Source: Bacteroidaceae bacterium
GTDB lineage: Bacteria > Bacteroidota > Bacteroidia > Bacteroidales > Bacteroidaceae
Assembly: GCA_017442855.1 (NCBI GenBank)
Contig: JAFSPM010000014.1
Span: 1-54,728, forward strand
Direction: 5' to 3'
DNA: 54,728 nucleotides
The notes beneath the pieces are model-generated. The model did no database searches and was not told the DNA's origin. It worked only from the letters and a program-made list of their open reading frames with translations. The position numbers and the translations under genes are program-made. Below are positions 18,859 through 28,162 of the stretch, piece after piece; position 1 is the first letter of the stretch, and each line of letters opens with the position of its first letter.

Positions 18859-20202
18859 ATGATTACTTTAAACATCGAAAAGACTTTTGGATTCGTATCC
18901 AAGGAGAATGTGTATGGCTACGCAGCTAAGGCTAAGGCTGCCCGAGAGACATTGGAGAACGGTACTGGCAAAGGCAACGACTTCTTAGGTTGGTTGCACC
19001 TGCCTTCTTCTATCACCAAGGAACATCTGGCTGACCTGAAGGCTACTGCAAAGGTATTGCGCGAAAACTGCGACGTGGTAGTGGTAGCCGGTATCGGTGG
19101 CAGCTATCTGGGCGCTCGTTGCGTGATCGAGGCTTTGTCAAACAGCTTCGAGTGGCTACTGGATCACAAGCAGAACCCAGTGATTCTGTTTGCCGGCAAC
19201 AACATCAGCGAGGACTATCTCTATGAGCTGACCGAGTATGTGAAGGGCAAGCGCTTTGGTGTAATCAACATCTCTAAGTCGGGTACCACTACCGAGACCG
19301 CTCTGGCTTTCCGTCTGCTGAAGAAGCAGTGCGAGGAAGAGCGTGGCAAGGTACTGGCAAGAAAGGTGATTGTGGCTATTACCGATGCCAAGAAGGGTGC
19401 TGCTCGTGTTACTGCCGATAAGGAAGGTTATAAGTCATACGTAATTCCTGACAATGTAGGTGGTCGTTTCTCAGTGCTCACTCCTGTAGGCTTGCTGCCT
19501 ATCGCTGTGGCTGGCTTCGATATTGAGAAGCTGGTGGCTGGTGCTGCTGAGATGGAGAAGGCTACGGGTGTGGATGTACCTTTCGAGCAGAACATCGCCA
19601 TGCAGTATGCAGCTGTTCGCAACGAGCTCTATCGCAACGGCAAGAAGATTGAGATCATGGCCAACTTCTGTCCGAAACTGCACTACGTAAGTGAATGGTG
19701 GAAGCAGCTCTACGGCGAGTCTGAGGGTAAGGATAATCTGGGTATCTATCCTGCTTCTGTTGACCTGACTACCGACCTGCACTCTATGGGTCAGTGGATC
19801 CAGGAAGGCGAGCGCTCTATCTTCGAGACTGTTTTGTCAGTAGATAAGGTGAACCACACCGTAGAATTCCCATTCGACGAGGAGAACCTCGACGGTTTGA
19901 ACTTCTTGGCTGGCAAGCGTGTGGATGAGGTGAACAAAATGGCTGAGCTGGGCACCCAGCTGGCTCACGTGGATGGTGGTGTACCTAATATCCGTGTCGT
20001 CATCCCTTGTCTGAACGAGGAGAACATCGGTCAGTTGCTTTACTTCTTCGAGGTGGCTTGCGGTATCAGCGGCTACATCCTGGATGTGAACCCATTCAAC
20101 CAGCCTGGTGTAGAGGCTTACAAGAAGAATATGTTCGCCCTGCTGAATAAGCCTGGTTATGAGGCTGAGTCAGAGGCTATCCGTGCTCGTCTTGGAAGAT
20201 AA
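18859..20202 (+). CDS. pgi: Glucose-6-phosphate isomerase
   Basis: This is a 447-residue glycolytic enzyme interconverting glucose-6-phosphate and fructose-6-phosphate. Family motifs are [14 protein letters not shown], the phosphate-binding [38 protein letters not shown] and the C-terminal [17 protein letters not shown]. Length matches the shorter bacterial (Bacillus-type) PGI. It is the last gene of lysS-gpsA-pgi and is followed by a strong terminator. Confidence 0.97.
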   Translation: MITLNIEKTFGFVSKENVYGYAAKAKAARETLENGTGKGNDFLGWLHLPSSITKEHLADLKATAKVLRENCDVVVVAGIGGSYLGARCVIEALSNSFEWLLDHKQNPVILFAGNNISEDYLYELTEYVKGKRFGVINISKSGTTTETALAFRLLKKQCEEERGKVLARKVIVAITDAKKGAARVTADKEGYKSYVIPDNVGGRFSVLTPVGLLPIAVAGFDIEKLVAGAAEMEKATGVDVPFEQNIAMQYAAVRNELYRNGKKIEIMANFCPKLHYVSEWWKQLYGESEGKDNLGIYPASVDLTTDLHSMGQWIQEGERSIFETVLSVDKVNHTVEFPFDEENLDGLNFLAGKRVDEVNKMAELGTQLAHVDGGVPNIRVVIPCLNEENIGQLLYFFEVACGISGYILDVNPFNQPGVEAYKKNMFALLNKPGYEAESEAIRARLGR

Positions 20203-20231
20203 ACTTTGTCAGATAAGACAAAATCATTAAC

Positions 20232-20269
20232 AAAAGCTGAGGGGATGGCAACATACCCCTCAGCTTTTT
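20232..20269 (+). terminator. Terminator after pgi
   Basis: A perfect 13-bp stem (20232-20244 with 20256-20268; AAAAGCTGAGGGG / CCCCTCAGCTTTT), 11-nt loop, T run. Confidence 0.9.
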
Positions 20270-20282
20270 AAACATATCCTGC

Positions 20283-21026
20283 ATGATGACAGATTCTCTT
20301 TCAGTTCCATACCCTCTTTTGGGAAAGTCGGCACCCTCGCTTTCGTCCATCCACCTCAAGGCGGTACTCTTCGACATGGACGGGGTGTTGTTCGACTCTA
20401 TGCCCTATCATGCTGACGCCTGGGTGACCTCGATGGCGAAATACGCCCTGCCCATGACACGTGAGGAAGCCTTCATGAACGAAGGGCGTACGGGCATGAG
20501 TACCATCAACTTGATATACAACCGAGTGCATGGGAAGGATGCTCCCAAGGAACTGATTGATGAAATCTATCTGGATAAGTGCAATGAGTTTGCCAAGCAT
20601 CCCGACCCGTCGCGAATGCCTGGGGCGTTGGATCTTCTGAAGAAGCTGAAGCGTGACGGCATCACCCCTGTGTTGGTCACCGGCTCTGGACAACACACCT
20701 TGTTTGCTCGCTTCGACCGCGACTACCCCGGTATGTTTGAACGCGACAAGATGGTAACGGCTTATGATGTGAAATATGGGAAGCCTCATCCAGAGCCTTA
20801 TCTGATGGGACTAAAGAAAGCTGGTGTTGCCGTCAATGAGGCCATCGTCATTGAGAATGCTCCCATCGGAATTCAAGCTGGCGTGGCAGCTGGCATCTTC
20901 ACCATAGCTGTTAACACAGGTCCTTTGAAAGACAGTGTTTTGCTGGATGCTGGTGCCCACCTACTCTATCCGTCTATGCAGGCGCTCTGCGATGGCTGGG
21001 AAACCTTAGCAGAGAAACTTACATAA
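20283..21026 (+). CDS. HAD-superfamily sugar phosphatase / beta-phosphoglucomutase-like
   Basis: This is a 247-residue HAD subfamily IA protein. Motif I FDMDGVLFD has the nucleophile D31 and acid/base D33; motif II is VTGSGQ; motif III/IV are KPHPEPYLMGLKKAGV and VIENAPIGIQAGVAAGI. The helical cap lies between residues about 45 and 110. Activity is probably on a sugar phosphate; mutase versus phosphatase cannot be decided. The first ~25 residues before the core are extra, and ATGATG at 20283 leaves the exact start open. Confidence 0.85.
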   Translation: MMTDSLSVPYPLLGKSAPSLSSIHLKAVLFDMDGVLFDSMPYHADAWVTSMAKYALPMTREEAFMNEGRTGMSTINLIYNRVHGKDAPKELIDEIYLDKCNEFAKHPDPSRMPGALDLLKKLKRDGITPVLVTGSGQHTLFARFDRDYPGMFERDKMVTAYDVKYGKPHPEPYLMGLKKAGVAVNEAIVIENAPIGIQAGVAAGIFTIAVNTGPLKDSVLLDAGAHLLYPSMQALCDGWETLAEKLT

Positions 21027-21030
21027 AAAA

Positions 21031-21064
21031 AACTCCCCGTTGGGGGAGTATATTTAGTTTTTTT
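21031..21064 (+). terminator. Terminator after the HAD gene
   Basis: ACTCCCC (21032-21038) pairs with GGGGAGT (21043-21049), followed by a T-rich tract. It lies between convergent genes. Confidence 0.75.
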
Positions 21065-21087
21065 TGCGATGGCTAGAAATCCTATTA

Positions 21088-22125
21088 TTAAATAAGGTGG
21101 ATATTTTCAGCGGCACATTCCTTGCGCATATCCTCTGGCCAGATGCTGGCTTGAATCTCACCCACATGGGCCTTGCGTAGGTAGTACATGCAAAGGCGTG
21201 ACTGACCAATACCACCACCGATGGACAATGGCAACTCGTCGGCCAAGAGTTTCTTGTGGAAGTAAAGGTTCTTGCGCTCTTCCTTGCCTGCGGCTTTGAG
21301 CTGCTTGAGCATCACCTCCTTGTTGACACGGATACCCATAGACGATATCTCGAAGGCACATTGCAGGACGCAGTTCCAGAGCAGCAAGTCGCCATTAAGA
21401 CCAGGAAGGTCGTTCAAGCCCGGAGTGGTAAAGTCGTCGTAGTCGGGGGCACGGCCATCGTGTGGCTTGCCATCGCCCAACGGACAACCGATGCCGATGA
21501 TGAACACAGCACCAAACTTCTTGGTGATGGCATTTTCACGCTCCTTGGGCGTGAGATCCGGATAGAGCTGACGCAACTCCTCTGCATGGATAAAGTGCAG
21601 CTTCTTAGGCAACAGTGGGGTGATTTCGGGATAGTTCTCGAACACCATATATTCTGTGCGACGCATAGCGGCATAGATGCGGGTGACCACCTCTTTGAGG
21701 AACTCTACATTGTGCTCATCTGGAGTGATGACACGCTCCCAGTCCCACTGGTCAACATACAACGAGTGAAGATTGCCCAACTCCTCGTCGGCACGGATGG
21801 CGTTCATATCAGTATAAATTCCATAGTCGGGCTCAATATTATACTCTGCCAAGGTGAGGCGTTTCCACTTTGCCAACGAGTGTACTACCTCAGCCTGTGC
21901 GCCCCCAAGGTCCTTGATGGGGAACGACACGGCATGCTCCACTCCGTTAAGGTCGTCGTTGATACCCATGCCCTTGAGCACGAACAACGGAGCAGTAACA
22001 CGGCGCAAATGAAGCTCGGACGAGAGGTTCACCTGGAAGAAATCCTTGATCTGCTTGATGCCTTGCTCGGTCTGTCGCATGTCAAGCAGGGGCTTATAAT
22101 TGGTAGGTTTTATAAAATAGCTCAT
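21088..22125 (-). CDS. asnA: Aspartate--ammonia ligase (asparagine synthetase A)
   Basis: This is a 345-residue cytoplasmic enzyme making asparagine from aspartate, ammonia and ATP; its fold is related to class II aminoacyl-tRNA synthetases. Characteristic parts are IKDFFQVNLSSELHLRRVTAPLF at the N-terminus, LAKWKRLTLAEYNI, YTDMNAIRADEELGNLHSLYVDQWDWE, and the C-terminal GGGIGQSRLCMYYLRKAHVGEIQ. Length (330-350) is standard. It is a single gene; a -7 box TATCTTTG (complement of 22158-22165) lies 33 nt upstream. Confidence 0.97.
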   Translation of the reverse strand: MSYFIKPTNYKPLLDMRQTEQGIKQIKDFFQVNLSSELHLRRVTAPLFVLKGMGINDDLNGVEHAVSFPIKDLGGAQAEVVHSLAKWKRLTLAEYNIEPDYGIYTDMNAIRADEELGNLHSLYVDQWDWERVITPDEHNVEFLKEVVTRIYAAMRRTEYMVFENYPEITPLLPKKLHFIHAEELRQLYPDLTPKERENAITKKFGAVFIIGIGCPLGDGKPHDGRAPDYDDFTTPGLNDLPGLNGDLLLWNCVLQCAFEISSMGIRVNKEVMLKQLKAAGKEERKNLYFHKKLLADELPLSIGGGIGQSRLCMYYLRKAHVGEIQASIWPEDMRKECAAENIHLI

Positions 22126-22467
22126 CTTTTTACCTTATCATAATAAGTTTTGCGAGGCAAAGATACAAATTATAATGATAGGTGCTCATATTTTGGACAA
22201 TTATTTGACAAAATGCAGCAATTTTTTCTATCTCAATAAACAAAATAACACCAAACACTCCCATGTACACCAGCAACCCTGCCCTACTATCTCCAACATC
22301 GTTCATCAACGTATCATCAGCGAAGGCATAGCGAAGGTACAACAAACCTTCAGGCACCAGCACCGTCCCCATGCAAAGGGAGATAGTTCAAGAGAGAAGG
22401 GGCGTATAAAAGCGACAAAAGATTTGGTGGATGCAAACATTTTGGTTACTTTTGCACTGCAATTAAT
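22126..22467. other. 342-bp intergenic region, partly coding-like
   Basis: It contains the asnA promoter at its left end and the tRNA promoter at its right end. Between them the minus strand has an 80-codon frame (22130-22372, starting MGTVLVPEGLLYLRYAFADD) and an overlapping frame starting near 22440 (MFASTKSFVAF...). They could be joined by one frameshift. The frame runs through the asnA promoter, so a gene in present use is unlikely; a remnant or dispersed repeat is more likely. Confidence 0.4.
22423..22454 (+). promoter_or_regulatory. Promoter of tRNA-Arg
   Basis: TTTG (22423-22426), 20 nt, TACTTTTG (22447-22454); the tRNA begins 13 nt later. Confidence 0.7.
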
Positions 22468-22541
22468 GGCCTGGTAGCTTAGCTGAATAGAGCGTCAGAT
22501 TCCGGTTCTGAAGGTCGCGGGTTTGAATCCCGCCCGGGTCA
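22468..22541 (+). tRNA. tRNA-Arg (anticodon CCG)
   Basis: A 74-nt cloverleaf. The acceptor stem GGCCTGG / CCGGGTC has two G-T pairs, followed by D arm, anticodon stem TCAGA/TCTGA with loop TTCCGGT (anticodon CCG at 22502-22504, reads CGG), T arm GCGGG-TTTGAAT-CCCGC and discriminator A at 22541. The 3' CCA is not encoded. Confidence 0.95.
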
Positions 22542-22544
22542 CTA

Positions 22545-22580
22545 ACCGTTAACCGTTGAACGTTGAACGTTGAACGTTGT
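22545..22580 (+). repeat. 7-bp tandem repeat between tRNA-Arg and ung
   Basis: About five copies of a heptamer related to CGTTGAA, with early copies reading CGTTAAC. It lies just upstream of the ung start. Confidence 0.7.
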
Positions 22581-22598
22581 CTATACCTTATATATAAT

Positions 22599-23261
22599 AT
22601 GAACGTACAGATTGAAGATAGTTGGAAGGCAAGGCTGCAAACAGAGTTTGACAAGCCTTATTTCGAACAGCTGACCCAGTTTGTGCGTACGGAATACCAA
22701 CACTATCGCATTTACCCCCCAGGCAAGTTGATCTTCAATGCTTTCAATCTTTGTCCGTTCGACAAGGTGAAGGTGGTGCTTATTGGACAAGACCCCTATC
22801 ACGAACCCGGACAGGCACATGGGTTGTGCTTCTCAGTGAACGACGGGGTGCAGTTTCCGCCCTCGTTGGTAAACATCTTCAAGGAGATACACGATGACAC
22901 GGGGGTTCCCATACCTGACAGCGGCAACCTGACGCGCTGGGCAGAACAAGGGGTGCTGTTGCTCAATGCCACCCTGACCGTGAGGGAGCACCAAGCGGGT
23001 TCGCACCAGAACAAGGGGTGGGAAACATTTACCGATGCGGTGATTCGTACCATCGATGCCGAACGGGAGCATGTGGTGTTTATCCTATGGGGTAGCTATG
23101 CGCAGAAAAAGGGGGCATTCATCAATAGGCAGAAGCACTTGGTGCTGACTTCTGCCCATCCGTCGCCACTGTCCGTTTATCGTGGCTTTTTCGGCAATCA
23201 TCATTTCAGTTTGGCGAACAGCTATCTGAAGCAGCACGGCTTGGAACCCATCATTTGGTAA
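22599..23261 (+). CDS. ung: Uracil-DNA glycosylase
   Basis: This is a 220-residue family 1 UDG that removes uracil from DNA. The water-activating loop [13 protein letters not shown] carries D65; LLNATLTV follows; the Leu-intercalation loop [13 protein letters not shown] has the catalytic H187. The ATG at 22599 is chosen because an upstream in-frame TTG at 22563 falls in the tandem repeat and adds 12 residues not in the family. The gene is alone between tRNA-Arg and the convergent lptD. Confidence 0.96.
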   Translation: MNVQIEDSWKARLQTEFDKPYFEQLTQFVRTEYQHYRIYPPGKLIFNAFNLCPFDKVKVVLIGQDPYHEPGQAHGLCFSVNDGVQFPPSLVNIFKEIHDDTGVPIPDSGNLTRWAEQGVLLLNATLTVREHQAGSHQNKGWETFTDAVIRTIDAEREHVVFILWGSYAQKKGAFINRQKHLVLTSAHPSPLSVYRGFFGNHHFSLANSYLKQHGLEPIIW

Positions 23262-23264
23262 AGC

Positions 23265-23376
23265 TTTCACACCTCTCAGTCACTACGTGACAGCTCCCCT
23301 AAACAGGGGGCAACTCTTAGAATACCAATCCATGAGAAAGGGGAAGTGCTCTTTAGAACGGAGGGGACTCTAAGCA
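23265..23376. repeat. Hairpin-rich intergenic repeat between ung and lptD
   Basis: GTCAC-TAC-GTGAC followed by CCCCT-AAACA-GGGGG (about 23279-23308) forms two adjacent hairpins. The combination resembles a short dispersed repeat seen near gene ends in several gut bacteria (from memory). It may also serve as terminator for the convergent genes. Confidence 0.5.
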
Positions 23377-26124
23377 TTAATACCACTTAATATTACTCTG
23401 CGTTTGGGAGCGCTGATCCCACTTGAGGTCTTGCAGGATGCTGGCCGTAGCTCGGATGGTAAAGTTGTAGTATTTATACTGACCAAAGGGTGAGATGGCG
23501 GCTGTCATAGTGAAGCAGTGCAGGTCACGACTGATATTGAAAGAGGTCTGTACAATCTTCTTGGTCTCAAAATCGTAGCCCGTATTGAAGTTAATAACCC
23601 ACTTGTTGGTCAGCTTGAGGTTGCCATTGATGTTCAAGGCATTCAGGCTGATCTTGTAAGGATAGCGCATGGTGCGCTTGTTGATGGGCTTAGTGCGGTC
23701 TTCACGTATATTGAAGCCCGTACTGAGGTTGACCGACCACTGGATGTTGGCCTTCTGGTAGCCATCACCATCGGTAGCCGCCTGCACCTTACGCTTGGGT
23801 TGCGGCACGCCGTCGTCAAGTTCGGAGTCATCCTCCCTGTCAGGCGAATTGTCGTCACGCCGCCTGTCTTTATCTTCGTTCTTGTCTTTCTTACTGAACA
23901 GTTTCTTGATAGTCTGGTTGTTGAGGGTATAGTTAAACGAAGTGCCATAACCCTGGAAACGTCCAAAGCGCCCATACGACCACTCCGTACGATTACCCAC
24001 CACCACATTACCGTTCTTGTCGAACTCGTAGGCATAGGTAGCAAACGAGGTACTCATGCTGAACGTATAGTTCTTGGTGAGTCGCATACGTAGGTTCATC
24101 GACAAGTCGCTCCAAGGTCGTTGCTCAGCAGCAAAGTTATATGACAAGCCGAAACCCAGTTCGTCGATAAGGCTCACCTTCTTGATGCTGTCGTTCTTGT
24201 CGCGGTACTTCATCTCGAGGTTATTACTCAGGTTGAAGCTCACCACACCACTTTTTCCCCTACCGGGCACACCAAACAAAGCGCCCTCGTACATGGAATA
24301 GACAACGGTGTCGCGAGGCGTTCCGTTGAGGTCACGACGCACATAGCTGTCATAATAGCCGTAATGGGAAGAGCCGAAATCAGGGGTAGCACTCATGGAC
24401 ACCGTAGGAGTGATGATATGACGAATCTGTATCTGCTTCTTCTTCATAAACATCGGCTGATACATGCCATAGACCTTGGTGTTGATGCTGACGCTTCCCG
24501 AATAATTATAGACGCGGTGGAAACCATAGATGGTATCGGTGTTCACCACCTGCTGGTTCACAGGATCCCAGTCTTTCTTGACTTTCTGCGAATACCAACG
24601 TTCTGTATAGCTGAAGCTGGGTGTCACGTTGAAATACTTGAACAACGTGAAGGTGGCACTGACTGGTATTTCGTGCTTCATACCATTGCGCCAATCCTTG
24701 ATATAGTTTTTCTTGAAGATCTGATCGTCCTTAGTGTTGATGCTGGCCGAGAATCGTCCGCTGTATCGCAGGGAGATTTTCTCATACCACCGTTCGTTGC
24801 CCACAGGATGCTTGCGCTTGAAGGGGAAGATGGTGGAGAGCGAGATGTTCAGGTCAGGCAAAGTGATGGAGATGGACGAGTCACGTGTGGTCTGGGCTAT
24901 ATTGGCAGAAAGCGAGACATTAAGCTTCTGATTAGGGAAGTTGCGCGAATAGCTCACACTGGACGTCTTGGTGTTCTGCGCCATTGCCTGGGCGTTGTAC
25001 AGGTTGCCGATGTTGGTCTTCTCATAACTGCTGGTCGAGAAGTTCACGCTGGCCGAGAAGGTGGTGTTGGGATTGGCCTTGGAATCCTGACGGTGCGACC
25101 ACACAATCTTAAAGTCCTTAGTCTCGGAATAGTCGGGCAATCCCTTGTCGCCCATCTTCGTCACCTGATAATTGGCTTGGAAACTGCCCGAGTAGCGGTA
25201 ACGCTTCACATAGTTGGTGGTAGCATCGATGCGCCACGAACCCCTGGTGAAGATATCGCCTCTCAAGGCTAAGTCCATCTTGTCACTGATAGCAAAATAG
25301 TAACCTCCGTTGGTAAGACCGAAGCCTCGGTTGGAGTCGTCCATATAGGTAGGCATCAGGATACCTGACGAATAAGTGCTATTGAACGGGAAGAAGAAGA
25401 ACGGCACCGCGATGGGCAACGGTACATCTTCCACCACCAGATAGGCAGGACCTGTTACCACATTCTTCTTGGGACGCACCTTGGCATAGGTCATCTGCAT
25501 GTAGAAATGAGGATGATCGTGGTTGTCGCAAGTGGTATAGATGCCCTGCTTGAGGTAAATCTCATCGTTGGCGCCCTTCTTGGCGTTGTTACCAATGACA
25601 TAGCCCTCGCCTTGCTGGGTAACGATGTTGCTGATGATGCCCTTCTTGCTATTGAAGTTATAGCGTATCTGATTGGTTTCATAAGGTGTCTCGCCCTCAG
25701 AGAAGACAGGCTTTCCCTTTACCGTTCCCAAGGAATCTTCGCGACCGTAGGCAAAGACAGTGGTGCTGTCGATGTTCATGGTAATGACATCGGCCGTCAG
25801 TTTGATTTGCTCATAGGATACCTGTCCGTCGCCATAGAGGTGGGCAAAGCCGTTTTGCGTGAAGACAATGGAGTCGGAAGCCTCGAAATCAACAGGAGCA
25901 GTGATGGTTTCCTTGCGCTGAGGAACACTGTCGGTAGCCAGGGAGTCGGCAGGCAACCCTGCAAGGGTTAAGGAATCGAGTGCCAATGAGTCGGAGGATG
26001 CGGTCATCTCCTCTGTATTGATCGGTGTAACACGGGTGTTACGACGACGCTGGGCACTTGCATCCATTGAATAGGAAGCAAGGACCACGAGGGTTAAAAG
26101 CAATATGATGACCTTAAATCTCAA
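23377..26124 (-). CDS. lptD: LPS-assembly protein LptD (outer membrane)
   Basis: This is a 915-residue outer-membrane beta-barrel protein that inserts lipopolysaccharide into the outer leaflet. It has a signal peptide (cleavage near SMDASA/Q, residue 24), an N-terminal OstA/LptA-like jellyroll (about 90-230, HLYGDGQVSYEQIKLTADVI and YETNQIRYNFNSKKGII), then the long barrel beginning near VPFFFFPFN and ending with an aromatic-rich strand. A highly charged insert (KKDKNEDKDRRRDD, about 745-790) is presumably a loop. The most likely start is TTG at 26124: an in-frame stop lies just upstream and the next ATG is inside the signal peptide. Confidence 0.88.
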   Translation of the reverse strand: MRFKVIILLLTLVVLASYSMDASAQRRRNTRVTPINTEEMTASSDSLALDSLTLAGLPADSLATDSVPQRKETITAPVDFEASDSIVFTQNGFAHLYGDGQVSYEQIKLTADVITMNIDSTTVFAYGREDSLGTVKGKPVFSEGETPYETNQIRYNFNSKKGIISNIVTQQGEGYVIGNNAKKGANDEIYLKQGIYTTCDNHDHPHFYMQMTYAKVRPKKNVVTGPAYLVVEDVPLPIAVPFFFFPFNSTYSSGILMPTYMDDSNRGFGLTNGGYYFAISDKMDLALRGDIFTRGSWRIDATTNYVKRYRYSGSFQANYQVTKMGDKGLPDYSETKDFKIVWSHRQDSKANPNTTFSASVNFSTSSYEKTNIGNLYNAQAMAQNTKTSSVSYSRNFPNQKLNVSLSANIAQTTRDSSISITLPDLNISLSTIFPFKRKHPVGNERWYEKISLRYSGRFSASINTKDDQIFKKNYIKDWRNGMKHEIPVSATFTLFKYFNVTPSFSYTERWYSQKVKKDWDPVNQQVVNTDTIYGFHRVYNYSGSVSINTKVYGMYQPMFMKKKQIQIRHIITPTVSMSATPDFGSSHYGYYDSYVRRDLNGTPRDTVVYSMYEGALFGVPGRGKSGVVSFNLSNNLEMKYRDKNDSIKKVSLIDELGFGLSYNFAAEQRPWSDLSMNLRMRLTKNYTFSMSTSFATYAYEFDKNGNVVVGNRTEWSYGRFGRFQGYGTSFNYTLNNQTIKKLFSKKDKNEDKDRRRDDNSPDREDDSELDDGVPQPKRKVQAATDGDGYQKANIQWSVNLSTGFNIREDRTKPINKRTMRYPYKISLNALNINGNLKLTNKWVINFNTGYDFETKKIVQTSFNISRDLHCFTMTAAISPFGQYKYYNFTIRATASILQDLKWDQRSQTQSNIKWY

Positions 26125-26222
26125 TAGTTTAGCTCAAATTACACATGGCCACAATGACCCATAAACGTACAAAATTAGTAATTAAATGAATAAATCTTGC
26201 AGATTTAACGGTTTTTTAGTTC

Positions 26223-26771
26223 TTAGAGGAACATCTGGCACCAATGGTCGAAGCGAACTACCCCTTCGTCACCAAACTTGAGCAGACTTTTACGGGCCTG
26301 TTCTATGGTCTTCTCCTCAGTGAGTCGTGTTTTGGAGAAGAACTTGTCGGCAAAGCAGATGACCTGTTCTTCCAGACTGACAGGCAACATGTCGCGATGG
26401 GGCACTGGCAAGTCCTGCGCCTCGATTTGTGTAAGGGAAAGTCCGGCTCCTGTATGCCGCTCGCACACCAACGCGTGGCGTTCAAAACCCTCCTGGCGCA
26501 TCAGTTCTGCGCCTAAATACCCGTGACAGATATAGCGATGGGTACCAAAGCACTGGATGCCAGGGGCATCACAAAGGAATATACCGATGTCGTGCAATAA
26601 AGAGGCATCCTTCAGAAAAGTACGATCGAGGTCCAGTTCTGGGTGGAGGTCGGCCACTTGCAGGGCCTTACGGGCAACTTGCTCACTGTGGGTTAGCAAG
26701 ATGTGTCTCAATTGGTTCTCCTCTGGATAATACTTGTTTATGATGCTATAAGGAAACAATTTTGTGTCCAT
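26223..26771 (-). CDS. HD/HDIG-domain phosphohydrolase
   Basis: This is a 182-residue cytoplasmic HD-superfamily protein. The ligands are visible: H in LTHSEQVARKA, the HD pair in SLLHDIGIFL (an HDIG motif), then CHGYLGAELM and CERHTGAGL, which supply later histidines. Substrate is unknown; small HDIG proteins usually hydrolyse phosphate esters of nucleotides. The ATG at 26771 is chosen because the longer frame to 26810 would run through the -7 box TATTTTTG (complement of 26790-26797). It lies upstream of lptD on the same strand with a 98-bp gap. Confidence 0.8.
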   Translation of the reverse strand: MDTKLFPYSIINKYYPEENQLRHILLTHSEQVARKALQVADLHPELDLDRTFLKDASLLHDIGIFLCDAPGIQCFGTHRYICHGYLGAELMRQEGFERHALVCERHTGAGLSLTQIEAQDLPVPHRDMLPVSLEEQVICFADKFFSKTRLTEEKTIEQARKSLLKFGDEGVVRFDHWCQMFL

Positions 26772-26875
26772 TTTCACTCTATTTTTGTGCAAAAATACAA
26801 ATGTTAGCAATAAAACCTATGCAATAAAGCAAGTTTTCAGTATTTTTGATTTAAATTTGCAGTGCAATTGGAAAT

Positions 26876-28141
26876 ATGACTTCTACTAAACACATATTTG
26901 GGTTGGTCTGGCTACTCTGTTGCTTCTGCCTGACAGTGACTGCGAGGGATTTCGTGGTGGTGATTGATGCTGGGCATGGCGGAAACGACCCGGGAGCTGT
27001 GGGAAAAACGGCCAAGGAGAAAAACATCAACCTGAATGTGGCCCTGAAATTCGGCAAGCTGATAGAGAGTAAGTGCAATGACGTGAAGGTAATATATACC
27101 CGCAAGACGGATGTATTCGTGAACCTGAACCGCAGGGCTGAAATCGCTAATGAAGCCAAGGCCGACCTCTTTATCTCGATACACACCAACGCTTTGGCCA
27201 ATAACCATACGGCAAGGGGTGCCTCCACTTGGACTTTAGGTTTGGCACGTAGCTCAGCCAATCTGGAGGTGGCCAAGCGAGAAAATGCCGTGATTTTGTA
27301 TGAGGACGACTACAAGACACGCTATGCAGGCTTTGACCCCAACTCATCTGAGTCGTATATCATCTTCGAGTTCATGCAGGATCAGTTCATGTCGCAGAGC
27401 GTGCATTTCGCCTCGATGATTCAGCAGCAATTCAAGAACAATAGTAAACGAGTGGATAGCGGTGTTCATCAGGCTGGATTCCTGGTACTGAGGGCGACCT
27501 CGATGCCCAGTGTGCTGGTGGAGTTGGGCTTTATCTCTACGCCTGCAGAAGAGAAATATCTGTCGAGCAACGAAGGGGCGACCTCGATGGCCAATAGTCT
27601 CTTCAACTCGTTCCTGACCTACAAGACAGAACAACAGGCGCGTGAATCGAGTGTTGGCAACACCCCAACACCTACAACCGTTTCCGATGATGAGGACGTG
27701 AAGCCCATTGCCAACGTGAAGCCTACCCCAGCAAAAACAGAAACCGTTAAGACGACAACAGTAAAGGAGCAGAACCAAGAAGCTGCAAAGACCGCAAAGG
27801 CCACAACCACCAAGAATACTTCGAAAGCCACGACAACTAAGGATACGGCGAAGGCCAGCACAAAGAGTGATGCACCCGTGTTCAAGATTCAGTTCCTTTC
27901 TTCATCGTCAAAGTTGGCCAATAACGACAAACGCCTGAAAGGTCTGCAACCTGTGGAGTATTATGTAGAGAATAAAACCTATAAATATACATATGGAGCA
28001 TCAACCGACTACAATGCGGTGAAGAGTCAATTAAAAACGGTAACCGCCAAATTCAAAGATGCCTTCATCATTGCTTTCAAGAATGACAAGAAAGTGAATG
28101 TGAACGAGGCTATCAACGAGTTTTTACGGAACAAGAAATAA
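26876..28141 (+). CDS. N-acetylmuramoyl-L-alanine amidase (Amidase_3) with C-terminal SPOR-like domain
   Basis: This is a 421-residue exported zinc amidase that cleaves the stem peptide from peptidoglycan, typically for daughter-cell separation. The signal peptide ends about residue 23 (VTA/RD). The Amidase_3 domain (25-250) has VIDAGHGG (H34), RRAE (E89), SIHTN (H103) and the catalytic glutamate in VELGFIS. A low-complexity Thr/Lys/Ala linker (about 265-335) leads to a C-terminal ~80-residue domain that looks SPOR-like and would localise it to the septum. A TAAATTTG box at 26852-26859 precedes the start. An mce gene follows after 21 nt. Confidence 0.9.
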   Translation: MTSTKHIFGLVWLLCCFCLTVTARDFVVVIDAGHGGNDPGAVGKTAKEKNINLNVALKFGKLIESKCNDVKVIYTRKTDVFVNLNRRAEIANEAKADLFISIHTNALANNHTARGASTWTLGLARSSANLEVAKRENAVILYEDDYKTRYAGFDPNSSESYIIFEFMQDQFMSQSVHFASMIQQQFKNNSKRVDSGVHQAGFLVLRATSMPSVLVELGFISTPAEEKYLSSNEGATSMANSLFNSFLTYKTEQQARESSVGNTPTPTTVSDDEDVKPIANVKPTPAKTETVKTTTVKEQNQEAAKTAKATTTKNTSKATTTKDTAKASTKSDAPVFKIQFLSSSSKLANNDKRLKGLQPVEYYVENKTYKYTYGASTDYNAVKSQLKTVTAKFKDAFIIAFKNDKKVNVNEAINEFLRNKK

Positions 28142-28162
28142 AAAAAAGAGAAACGGACGATT

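Noticed and set aside
22463-22654. 63-residue minus-strand frame over tRNA-Arg
   Set aside because: It is the reverse complement of the tRNA (the usual ...GGIQTRDLQNRN... artefact).
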